Shown here: positions 1-6,217 of the stretch, piece by piece | Layout: each line of letters opens with the position of its first letter | Numbering within the stretch: the stretch's first letter is position 1 | Source: Acidimicrobiales bacterium | GTDB taxonomy: Bacteria > Actinomycetota > Acidimicrobiia > Acidimicrobiales > Bog-793 | DNA: 9,364 nucleotides | Assembly: GCA_030037405.1 (NCBI GenBank) | Contig: JASHRK010000284.1 | Span: 1-9,364, forward strand | Direction: 5' to 3' | Notes under the pieces: model-generated | Told to the model about the DNA's origin: nothing | The model's input: only the letters and a program-made list of their open reading frames with translations | Database searches by the model: none | Position numbers and translations under genes: made by a program

Positions 1-754
1 CGGGAGAGGTCGAGGACGACAAGGCTCGAGGGACTGACGACGACCCCTTGGAAGGCGGCCGGGGCGACCGCTCCCGTAGCCGTGTCGATAGTGAGATCGG
101 CGACGGCAGGGGTTGCCTCGGGATTGAACAAGGCGATCTCGACGTCCGAGGAGCCGGCCGTGCTCCCGCTGCCGCGTACCCTTGCGAGCTCGCCCCGAGT
201 GCGCAAGCTGAGCGCAGCACCCACTTCGGGCCGCTCGTCGCCTCCGCCACGGCAATCCCCGAGCCGCTGGCGGTGACGCTGACGGCTGCATCGACGGGCT
301 CCTCCGACCCGCTCCTCGCCAAGCGCGCGGCGAGGAGGCCGATCGTGCGGTCCGAGCCGGGCGGCAGCCTCACCGTAAGGGTCCGGCGAGCAAGTGGAGG
401 CCCTTGCGACGCATGGTGGGCGATCGCCGTCTCGGCGACGAGCACGGTCGCCGTCGCCTCGCGAGGCCCCGGGTTGCTGATGGCGATCGAGGAGGAGAAG
501 CCGCCCCCGAGAGGAAGCGGGCCCGGGCAGTTCCATACCGAAGCCTCGGTCGCGCTCATGTCGGCTATCGGCACGAGCGTCGGTCTCGACTCGTCGAACC
601 TGCCCGACCCCGACGCCGGCCGCACCACGGCGCCTGCAGCGACGAGACCCGCCAAGGCGACCACGACGGCCGTGACCGGCACGAGGCGGCGGCCCGCCGG
701 CGGGCCCGTGCGGCGGTCCCCCTGCGACTCCCTGCGACCGCGGGCAGCGGTCAC
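1..754 (-). CDS. DUF5719-like membrane-anchored secreted protein, N-terminal part, with an apparent frameshift near 164-167
   Basis: This is a partial gene that runs off the left edge of the window. I place the start at GTG 754-752, which forms a GTGA overlap with the stop of the upstream glycosyltransferase and has a GGAGGG-type Shine-Dalgarno just upstream. The N-terminus is Arg-rich, followed by one hydrophobic segment (about residues 24-44), which suggests a signal anchor with the rest outside the cytoplasm. The exported part has WNCPGP (C76) and a second Cys near residue 184, possibly a disulfide pair, and beta-rich Ala/Val/Thr-rich sequence. After residue 197 (AAAG) the family-like sequence continues only in the -1 frame: STAGSSDVEIALFNPEAT, then AFQGVVV and LVVLDL, as in DUF5719 proteins. 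The initial frame also stays open to the edge but turns into Ser/Pro/Arg-rich nonsense. I therefore read a one-base deletion in a G run (165-167), from either mutation or sequencing error. The function is unknown. Its place directly after a GT2 membrane enzyme suggests a partner in envelope glycan assembly. The family assignment is from remembered motifs and is moderately sure. Confidence 0.72.
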   Translation of the reverse strand, partial: MTAARGRRESQGDRRTGPPAGRRLVPVTAVVVALAGLVAAGAVVRPASGSGRFDESRPTLVPIADMSATEASVWNCPGPLPLGGGFSSSIAISNPGPREATATVLVAETAIAHHASQGPPLARRTLTVRLPPGSDRTIGLLAARLARSGSEEPVDAAVSVTASGSGIAVAEATSGPKWVLRSACALGASSQGYAAAGARPAPRTSRSPCSIPRQPLPSPISLSTRLRERSPRPPSKGSSSVPRALSSSTSP

Positions 755-3582
755 GCGACCCTCCGCCGCCTCATGGCACCTTCGACCAGCGCGAGGACCC
801 ACACGGTGAGCGCCCCCGCGATCCCAAGGTCCCGGAGGACGCCGGACGACCCTGCGGGCGGGGACGGCGCACGGGACATGCTCGCTCCCGAGACCGTCCT
901 CCCGGCGAGCGTCGAGAGACCGGCGCCGTCGCGAGAGGACCAGTCTGCGTTCACGAAGACGAGCGTCCCGGCCTCTGCCGGCCTCTCGATCAGGTCTCCT
1001 TGCGACTGGAAGGCGTCGACGAGACGCTCCGAGGGAGGATCGATCACAGACGGAGCCTCCGTGCCGGGCAGCACAGGTGCGTTCGCATCGGGGATCACGA
1101 GATAGCGGACGCCCATCGGGGCAAGGAGCGCTCCGACGTCCGCCGTGCTGCCGTGCTCGGCCGCCTCGATGGCCCGGGCTGCCCCGGCGAGCCTCCCTGG
1201 GCTCGCCGGGGGCCAGAGGTTGTCCGGCCCGGGAAGGCCGGACGTCGTCGCGTACCAGGAGACCCCGGGGGCGAGCTGCCAACCCTCGGCGGGGAGTGAC
1301 CTTGGCTCCCCGAGCCAGAGGACCCGGTAGGGGGAGGCGGCGCTCGGCACCGTCCAGTCGAGCGTGTCGTCGAACCCGGTCGAGGGCAGGTTGGCGTGAC
1401 CTCCGACGGCGGCGCCGAGCGCGGGCACGACGGCCGCCACCGCGCAGGCTCCGGCCACGAGAGCGCCGGCGTGGCGCCAGCCAAGGGCGCTCTTCGTGAC
1501 GTCTCGCTCGAACGCCGCGACGGCCAGCCCGCAGAGCGCCGCCAGGGCGGTGCCGGCCGGGGCCACGACCACGCCGCTAGCCCCGACTCCCGCTCCGAGC
1601 CACCCGCTCGAGCCCGCCCAGGCGAGCGCGACCGACGTCACGACGGTCAGCCAGAGCACGATGGCCCAACGCGAGCGCTCGCCCCGAGCGACGACGAGGG
1701 CATAGCCGCCCGCCACGAGGAAGCCGAAGGCGCCCCACCAGGCTCCTACCGGTCCGACGTGCCCTCGCAGGAGCGAGGCGACGCTGATGGCAGAGCCCGG
1801 GACTGCGCCGGTCAGCGCGCTCCAGCTCGCCCCCCGGCCGAACCATGTCGCCGACCAGGGGAGCAGGCAGCAGAATGCGACGACAACGGCCCCGAGAGCG
1901 ATGGCGAGAGCTCTCAAGGCTCTCGCGGCCGAACCCTCGAGAAGGCAGGCGAGCGCGACGGCAAGGACGATGGCGCCGGCGCCCACGAGGGCGGCCGGCG
2001 CTAGGGCGACGAGCACGGCGAGCAGGAGGCCTAGGGGTGCCGCCTCGGAGACGGCTTGCCTGAGGCGCGAGCCCCCGGGTTGCTCCTTCCCGAACGGCGC
2101 CAGCCCTGCCGCCCGGGCGAGCCTGGCGAGCACGTAAGGGGTGGCACCGAGGGCGACCGCCGTCTCGAGGCTCCCGGTGGCGACAGCGTTCCACGTGAAC
2201 GGGAGGAGAAGAAACGCCACCGCTCCAGCAAGACGCGCCCTCCGCGACTCCCACGCCCGGCACAGCCTCGAGACCCCGATGGCGCCCGCCGCCAACGCCG
2301 CGAAGGTGATCACCTTGATGGCGAGGGCGGAGCTGTTCCCGAGAGGGAGGGCGAGGAGCCCGATGAGGCCGTAGGAGGGGGGCGACACCTGGAGGCTGCC
2401 GTCGACGGAGCGGCCTCCGAAGTACTGGCCGAGCAGAGCGGAGCCCGTCGGCATCGGTACGAACTGCCCGACGAGCGGTAGCCTCGAGAAGAGAACGTCA
2501 CGCATGCCGAGCACGATGAAGACGACGAGCACGGCGGCGCACACCACCTGCCCGGCCGGTATCTCGCCCCAGCGCAGCCGGCTCCACCAGGAGCGGGATC
2601 TGCCGCGGGGGGACATACGGGAGACGAGGGCCCGGTCGGAGACTTGCCGCAGCTCCCGTACCTGCCTTCTCGCCTCCTTCAGGCTCGCCCGCTCCGAGAA
2701 GTTCCACCGCCAGGCTCGCCAGACACGCCGGCCCCGCTCACGCTCTCCGGTGAAGGCGGCGACGACGGCCTCGGCGAGGCCGAGGACGGCGAGCTCGCCC
2801 GTCACGGCCCACCGGCGCCAGAGGCCGTAGTTCTTGAGGGCGGCGCGCAGCTCATGGCGCCGCTGCAGGAGCCTGATGTCACCTACGACCTCGGCGGGGC
2901 GCTCGCCCGCGGCGGCCGTCTCCCGGTGGCGGGCAGTGGCCGTGGGCGCCACGACCACTCTGGCCCCTGCGACCTGGGCCCGCCAGCAGAAGTCGATGTC
3001 TTCTCCAAAGAGCGTCATCGCCGGGTCGAAGCCCCGTAGAGCCTCGAAGAGATCGGCCCGCACGAGCATGCACGCCCCGGAGACGGCGAACACCTCCGCC
3101 ACCTCGTCGTGCTGCGACTGGTCGAGCTCACCCGTCTCGACTCTCGGTGCCGGCGTGCCGAGGCGGTGCATCCCGATCCCGACCTGAGCGAGGAGGGACG
3201 GGTCGTCCGATCGGAGGAGCTTTGGCCCGGTGACGCCCGAGTTCAAGCGATACGACTGTTCGACGAGGGCTCGGACGGCACCCTCGCCGAGGGCGACGTC
3301 GTCGTGGCAGAAGAGAAAGAACGTCGCACCCTCGACGCCGGTCAGGGCCTCGTTCGCCGCCAGCGAGTACCCGCCCCGCTCCGCCCTCCGCCTGACGATC
3401 GCCGTCGGCTCGACGGCAGCCACCCTGGCGGTGACCTCGGCCGTGCTCCCGTCGTCGACGACGAGGAGCATGAGATTCGGATAGTCCTGGGTGCGAAGCG
3501 ACTCGAGGCAGTTCTCGAACCACTCCCCAGGGTCCGATGTGACCACGATCGCGACGACCGGCGGTACCAGCTCCTCCGGCAT
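751..3582 (-). CDS. Large membrane-bound GT2 family glycosyltransferase (943 aa)
   Basis: The predicted enzyme transfers a sugar from a nucleotide-sugar donor during envelope glycan synthesis at the cytoplasmic membrane. Residues about 8-225 form a GT2 (GT-A fold) domain: an AIVVTS first strand, VVDDGS (D43, D44), a HDDV motif at 93-96 as the DxD-like metal site, and GEDIDFCWR (193-201) with the acidic pair expected of the catalytic base region. Residues about 240-340 are basic and helical. From about 345 to 720 there are many hydrophobic segments, perhaps nine or ten membrane spans, separated by loops such as FVPMPTGSALLGQYFGG. Residues about 730-912 are soluble and probably extracytoplasmic, and a last hydrophobic helix (917-935) is followed by a basic tail, MRRRRVA. 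The start is the first ATG of the frame; the Shine-Dalgarno is poor. The next gene overlaps by GTGA, so the two are probably translationally coupled. The donor and acceptor cannot be told from the sequence. The GT2 call is firm; the topology of the rest is estimated by eye. Confidence 0.9.
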   Translation of the reverse strand: MPEELVPPVVAIVVTSDPGEWFENCLESLRTQDYPNLMLLVVDDGSTAEVTARVAAVEPTAIVRRRAERGGYSLAANEALTGVEGATFFLFCHDDVALGEGAVRALVEQSYRLNSGVTGPKLLRSDDPSLLAQVGIGMHRLGTPAPRVETGELDQSQHDEVAEVFAVSGACMLVRADLFEALRGFDPAMTLFGEDIDFCWRAQVAGARVVVAPTATARHRETAAAGERPAEVVGDIRLLQRRHELRAALKNYGLWRRWAVTGELAVLGLAEAVVAAFTGERERGRRVWRAWRWNFSERASLKEARRQVRELRQVSDRALVSRMSPRGRSRSWWSRLRWGEIPAGQVVCAAVLVVFIVLGMRDVLFSRLPLVGQFVPMPTGSALLGQYFGGRSVDGSLQVSPPSYGLIGLLALPLGNSSALAIKVITFAALAAGAIGVSRLCRAWESRRARLAGAVAFLLLPFTWNAVATGSLETAVALGATPYVLARLARAAGLAPFGKEQPGGSRLRQAVSEAAPLGLLLAVLVALAPAALVGAGAIVLAVALACLLEGSAARALRALAIALGAVVVAFCCLLPWSATWFGRGASWSALTGAVPGSAISVASLLRGHVGPVGAWWGAFGFLVAGGYALVVARGERSRWAIVLWLTVVTSVALAWAGSSGWLGAGVGASGVVVAPAGTALAALCGLAVAAFERDVTKSALGWRHAGALVAGACAVAAVVPALGAAVGGHANLPSTGFDDTLDWTVPSAASPYRVLWLGEPRSLPAEGWQLAPGVSWYATTSGLPGPDNLWPPASPGRLAGAARAIEAAEHGSTADVGALLAPMGVRYLVIPDANAPVLPGTEAPSVIDPPSERLVDAFQSQGDLIERPAEAGTLVFVNADWSSRDGAGLSTLAGRTVSGASMSRAPSPPAGSSGVLRDLGIAGALTVWVLALVEGAMRRRRVA

Positions 3583-3613
3583 CAGGCCCGAAAGGCTAGT
3601 TCGGTTTCGTCGC

Positions 3614-3641
3614 TTGCAACTGTTAATGTTTGCTGTACACT
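3614..3641 (+). promoter_or_regulatory. Probable promoter of the small helical-protein gene
   Basis: A TTGCAA box (3614-3619) and a TACACT box (3636-3641) are separated by 16 bp. Each matches four of six bases of the sigma-70 consensus (TTGACA, TATAAT). They lie in the only AT-richer patch of the window. The transcript would begin near 3648 and give a leader of about 28 nt with a strong Shine-Dalgarno before the GTG at 3676. This is read from sequence only. I could not find an equally good promoter for the divergent GT2 gene in the same interval. Confidence 0.5.
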
Positions 3642-3649
3642 AGACAGCA
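3631..3649. promoter_or_regulatory. Inverted repeat overlapping the -10 box, possible operator
   Basis: TGCTGT (3631-3636) and ACAGCA (3644-3649) are exact reverse complements around a 7-base centre. The dyad covers the proposed -10 box (3636-3641) and the likely transcription start. Such a position would let a dimeric regulator block the small gene, and perhaps also affect the divergent glycosyltransferase. I do not recognise the site as that of a named regulator. A 6-bp half-site can occur by chance. Confidence 0.3.
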
Positions 3650-3659
3650 GAGTTGAGGC

Positions 3660-3668
3660 AAAGGAGGG
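3660..3668 (+). promoter_or_regulatory. Strong ribosome binding site fixing the GTG start at 3676
   Basis: AAAGGAGGG lies seven bases before GTG 3676-3678, close to the ideal anti-Shine-Dalgarno match and spacing. It decides the start of the small gene against the far longer open frame that begins at 3109 inside the opposite-strand glycosyltransferase. Confidence 0.8.
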
Positions 3669-3675
3669 TTCGAGC

Positions 3676-4056
3676 GTGACCGATCCCCGGAAAGAGTGGA
3701 ATCGCGCGGCGCAGGACCTCGGCCGGGCCGCCCGAGAAGCCGTATACACGATGGTCGGCCTCGGAGTCCTCGGGTTCCAGAAGGCCCAGGTGGCCCGGCG
3801 GGAGGTCCGCGGCCAGCTGGAGCACGGCTGCGAGGGCGCGGAGCGGGCGGGAGGTGAAGCCCGTACTCAGGTCGCCAAGGCTTTCGAGGACTTGGACAAG
3901 ACCGTCAGCCATCTCATCGAGCGCCTCGACGAGTCTCTCGCACCGGTGTCCGACAGGCTCCCGCCCCAGGCACGGGTGGTCGTGCGGCAGGCGCAAGGAG
4001 TACGCGACCAGGTTCGCCGCCACGTGCGGGAGTACGTGAGGCACCACGCCGCCTGA
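3676..4056 (+). CDS. Small alpha-helical protein of unknown function (126 aa)
   Basis: I do not recognise a named family. The GTG start follows an excellent Shine-Dalgarno and a plausible promoter. The protein opens with a charged helix (about residues 1-22), then a short hydrophobic, Gly-containing stretch, YTMVGLGVLGF (about 24-34), that leads into QKAQVARREV. The rest (about 40-120) is almost wholly charged and helix-forming, with heptad-like spacing (VAKAFEDLDKTVSHLIERLDESL), a break at RLPPQ, a second helix, and a His/Arg-rich tail ending HHAA. This layout resembles phasin-like or apolipoprotein-like amphipathic proteins that coat surfaces or oligomerise, but that comparison is structural analogy only. 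The hydrophobic stretch is too short and too Gly-rich for a confident membrane span. It is the only plus-strand gene in the window, monocistronic, divergent from the GT2 gene and convergent with the SDR reductase gene. Existence is well supported; role is unknown. Confidence 0.82.
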   Translation: MTDPRKEWNRAAQDLGRAAREAVYTMVGLGVLGFQKAQVARREVRGQLEHGCEGAERAGGEARTQVAKAFEDLDKTVSHLIERLDESLAPVSDRLPPQARVVVRQAQGVRDQVRRHVREYVRHHAA

Positions 4057-4070
4057 GGCACCACGCCGCC
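4037..4070. repeat. Perfect 17-bp tandem duplication at the 3' end of the small gene
   Basis: The unit TGAGGCACCACGCCGCC occurs twice head to tail, at 4037-4053 and 4054-4070, and a further TGA follows. The gene's stop codon (4054-4056) is the first three bases of the second copy. Removing one copy would leave the same last residues, RHHAA, and a TGA stop, so the duplication is silent for the protein. It is probably a recent slippage event. Confidence 0.9.
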
Positions 4071-4083
4071 TGAACCGTCAGGC
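4068..4083. terminator. Short hairpin between convergent genes, possible weak bidirectional terminator
   Basis: GCCTGA (4068-4073) and TCAGGC (4078-4083) can form a 6-bp stem with a 4-base ACCG loop. It sits between the stop of the small plus-strand gene (4056) and the stop of the minus-strand reductase (4078-4080), and includes the latter. No T-run follows on either strand, so it is not a classical intrinsic terminator. The position between convergent genes is the main support. Confidence 0.35.
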
Positions 4084-4968
4084 AAGAGCAGACCGCCAGT
4101 AGCCGAGCACGTCGGCGAGCGTCTCGTGAAGCGGGATCGCCGGCGCCCACCTCGTCGCCTTCACGAGTCGTGAGGCGTCCCCGACGAAGACGGGTACGTC
4201 CACCGGACGAACGAGCGCCTCGTCCCTCACGAGCCGCACAGGCGCCCTCGCCTGCGACGCCAGCATCTCGGCAAGGTCGCCGACGCGTGTCGCCTCACCG
4301 GAGGCGACGTTGTACGCCTCTCCGGCCTCGGCTTCGAGGGCGAGGAGGCGGTACCCGCGTACGACGTCTCGCACGTCGGTGAAGTCGCGCTCCGCCTCGA
4401 GGTTCCCGACCGCCACATCGCCACCCCCCCGTCTCTCCGCCTCGGCGATCCGCCTGGCGAGGGCGGGCACGACGAAGTCCGGGGACTGTCCCGGCCCGAC
4501 GTGGTTGAAGGGTCGCACTCGTATGACGGGGAGGCCCCGACCAATGAAAGCCTGCAGCCCGAGGTACTCCGCGGCCACCTTGCTGGCGGCGTACGGCGTC
4601 ACCGGTCGAAGGGGCGCCTCCTCGGTCACGGGCTCGGGCCCTGTCGCTCCGTAGACCTCGGCCGAGCTCACGAGCAGCACCCTCGGAGGCCTGGCGCAGG
4701 CGGCGGCCGCCTCGAGGACGTTCATAGTCCCGAGGGCGTTCACCGTAAAGGTCGTCTGGGGGTCGTTCCAGGACCTTCCTACGTGCGCCAGGCCGGCGAG
4801 GTGGTAGACGACGTCGGGCCCGGTCGTCGTGACCGACGAGCGCACGGCGTCGGCCTTCGTCACGTCGACCTCGGAGTCGATCGCGACCACGCCATCCCCC
4901 ATCTCGGCAAGGTGGCGTGTCAGCCAGCCCCCCACGAAACCGCCCGCCCCTGTCACATACGCAAGCAC
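4078..4968 (-). CDS. GDP-4-keto-6-deoxy-D-mannose reductase-like extended SDR enzyme (296 aa)
   Basis: The protein is an NAD(P)-dependent sugar-nucleotide enzyme. The best match by memory is the RMD type, which reduces GDP-4-keto-6-deoxy-D-mannose to GDP-D-rhamnose. Visible features are the Rossmann motif GAGGFVG (7-13), HLAG (56-59), SSAEVYG (101-107), and the catalytic YAASK (Y126, K130). RPFNHVGPGQ (152-161) and GNLEAERDFTDVRDVV (188-203) are characteristic of the GMD/RMD group. The tail motifs RPVDVPVFVGD and YWR also fit RMD, and the length is usual for RMD and short for GMD. The start is GTG 4968. The frame stays open upstream, but no ATG, GTG or TTG occurs in frame in the 82-bp gap before the preceding gene, and the Rossmann fold begins at once. 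The Shine-Dalgarno is weak. It is the last gene of the right-hand operon. The dehydratase that would make its substrate is not in the window. A related 4-epimerase or dehydratase is possible. Confidence 0.85.
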   Translation of the reverse strand: MLAYVTGAGGFVGGWLTRHLAEMGDGVVAIDSEVDVTKADAVRSSVTTTGPDVVYHLAGLAHVGRSWNDPQTTFTVNALGTMNVLEAAAACARPPRVLLVSSAEVYGATGPEPVTEEAPLRPVTPYAASKVAAEYLGLQAFIGRGLPVIRVRPFNHVGPGQSPDFVVPALARRIAEAERRGGGDVAVGNLEAERDFTDVRDVVRGYRLLALEAEAGEAYNVASGEATRVGDLAEMLASQARAPVRLVRDEALVRPVDVPVFVGDASRLVKATRWAPAIPLHETLADVLGYWRSALA

Positions 4969-5050
4969 CGGCTCACGATACCGGCACCCCGTCCACCGCT
5001 CTGATGTGCTCCCGAGCCAGGACCGCCTGTCTGAGCCGTCCCGCGGCGCC
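4969..5050. other. 82-bp intergenic gap within the minus-strand gene series
   Basis: This is the only sizeable gap in the right-hand block. It lies between the stop of the second GT4 gene and the start of the reductase gene. I see no convincing promoter boxes or T-run. A 5-bp inverted match, CTGAG and CTCAG on the minus strand, lies just after the GT4 stop and is weak. Co-transcription across the gap is likely but not shown. Confidence 0.4.
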
Positions 5051-6217
5051 TCAGCGGTCCCGACGTCTCTTCGCCGACAGCTCGGCCGCCCTCGTGTAGG
5101 CGTCGACGTGGACGGCTGCCGCCCTCTCCCAGGTGAACTCGGCCGCCTTTGCCATCGCTCTCGCCCGCCGCCGCCCGGTCTCCTCCGGGGAGGCTCGCAG
5201 GGCCTGACCGAGCGCCTGGGCGAGCGTGCGAGGATCGCCCGCCATCGCCGGCCAGGCCGTCTCTCTCGCGAGCTCCCACATGGCCGTCCCAGATGTGGTG
5301 ACGAGCGGCGCGCCGACGGCCATCGCCTCCAGCACCGGGAGGCCGAAACCTTCCTCGTGGCTCGGGTAGACGAAGACGCGAGCGGCTCGCATGAAGGCGA
5401 CAACCGTGCTGTCCTCGACAAAGCCGAGGAGTCGTATGCGGTCGCGGTGAGCCGACTTCCCCACCGCGGTCTCGACCTCTCCGGCTCCCCAACCCGGCTG
5501 GCCGGCGAGGACGAGCTCCAGAGAGGCCTTCTCGCCGGCGATGGCGTCGAAGGCTCGCACGAGGTCGACGACTCCTTTCCGCGGCTCGAGGGTGCCGACG
5601 AAAAAGACGATGTCCCGCCCCGCGAGCTCCTCGCCGATTGCGGCGGCGTCGACGGGGCCGGGGCAGAAGCGATCGTGGTCGATGCCGTGCTCGGCCACCA
5701 TCACCTCGGCACGTACCTGGAGCAGCCGGCAGAGGTGATCGGCGGTGGTGTGGCTCACGCAGACGACGACGTCGGCGTGGCGTGCCGCGCGGCGGATGGC
5801 GGACCGGAAGAAAGGCACCTTCGCTCGCTCGTGCCACTCAGGATGCGTAAGAAACGTCACGTCGTGCACGGTCACCACCCTCCCTACGCGCACGGTTGCC
5901 GGCATCGTGTAGTGCGGCCCGTGGTAGACCTCGATCGGCCCGCCCGCCAGCCGTTCGATGCGCGGCCCGAGGAGGGTGCGCTCGTACACGAGCCGGAGCG
6001 GCCGAGGGGCAGGCACGAGGGGAAGGACACGAGTGCCCGGCCCGAGCGAGGCCCAGCGTTGAGTGCCGTCTCGAGTCGTGACGACCGTGAGGGCGAGGTC
6101 CCCTCGGGCGGCGAGGGCATGGGCAAGCTCCCATATGTAGCGGCCGGCCCCCGCCGGCGAGGGCGGGACGGCGCTCACGTCGAGGGCGACGCTCCCGCTC
6201 TCCGCCGGAGCAGTCAT
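5051..6217 (-). CDS. GT4 family glycosyltransferase, second of a tandem pair (388 aa)
   Basis: This is a retaining, GT-B fold glycosyltransferase of family GT4, presumably cytoplasmic, that uses a nucleotide-sugar donor such as GDP-mannose or a related deoxysugar. Evidence includes the N-terminal GAGRY loop (23-27), HDVTFLTHPEWH (118-129), CVSHTTADHL (153-162), EHGID (176-180), the donor-domain strand FFVGTLEPRKGV (206-217), the basic and acidic residues around RIRLLGFV (260-267), and EEGFGLPVLEAM (288-299), which gives the E-x7-E pair E289 and E297. The start is ATG 6217-6215, which overlaps the preceding stop as ATGA and follows GGGAGG. A longer form from ATG 6262 would add a Gly/Arg-rich peptide inside the previous gene and is unlikely. 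Similar overall plan, equal length and adjacency suggest an old duplication with the preceding gene. The exact sugar and acceptor cannot be inferred. Confidence 0.9.
   Translation of the reverse strand: MTAPAESGSVALDVSAVPPSPAGAGRYIWELAHALAARGDLALTVVTTRDGTQRWASLGPGTRVLPLVPAPRPLRLVYERTLLGPRIERLAGGPIEVYHGPHYTMPATVRVGRVVTVHDVTFLTHPEWHERAKVPFFRSAIRRAARHADVVVCVSHTTADHLCRLLQVRAEVMVAEHGIDHDRFCPGPVDAAAIGEELAGRDIVFFVGTLEPRKGVVDLVRAFDAIAGEKASLELVLAGQPGWGAGEVETAVGKSAHRDRIRLLGFVEDSTVVAFMRAARVFVYPSHEEGFGLPVLEAMAVGAPLVTTSGTAMWELARETAWPAMAGDPRTLAQALGQALRASPEETGRRRARAMAKAAEFTWERAAAVHVDAYTRAAELSAKRRRDR

Noticed and set aside
155..175. Programmed -1 frameshifting in the DUF5719-like gene
   Set aside because: No slippery heptamer is visible and both frames stay open, so a simple one-base indel explains it better.
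48..809. 253-codon plus-strand open frame at the left edge
   Set aside because: It is antisense to the DUF5719-like gene, whose family motifs, signal anchor and GTGA overlap are clear.
3583..3660. A minus-strand promoter for the GT2 gene
   Set aside because: Candidate boxes such as TTGCAA with TAGCCT have wrong spacing or poor matches; I could not choose one.
3109..3675. Upstream extension of the small plus-strand gene into the GT2 gene (315-aa form)
   Set aside because: The first 189 codons are antisense to a clear GT2 coding region, and a strong Shine-Dalgarno and promoter point to GTG 3676.
4969..5421. N-terminal extension of the reductase frame to 447 aa
   Set aside because: The added part is Arg/Ser/Pro-rich, lies mostly inside the GT4 gene in another frame, and the Rossmann fold starts right at GTG 4968.
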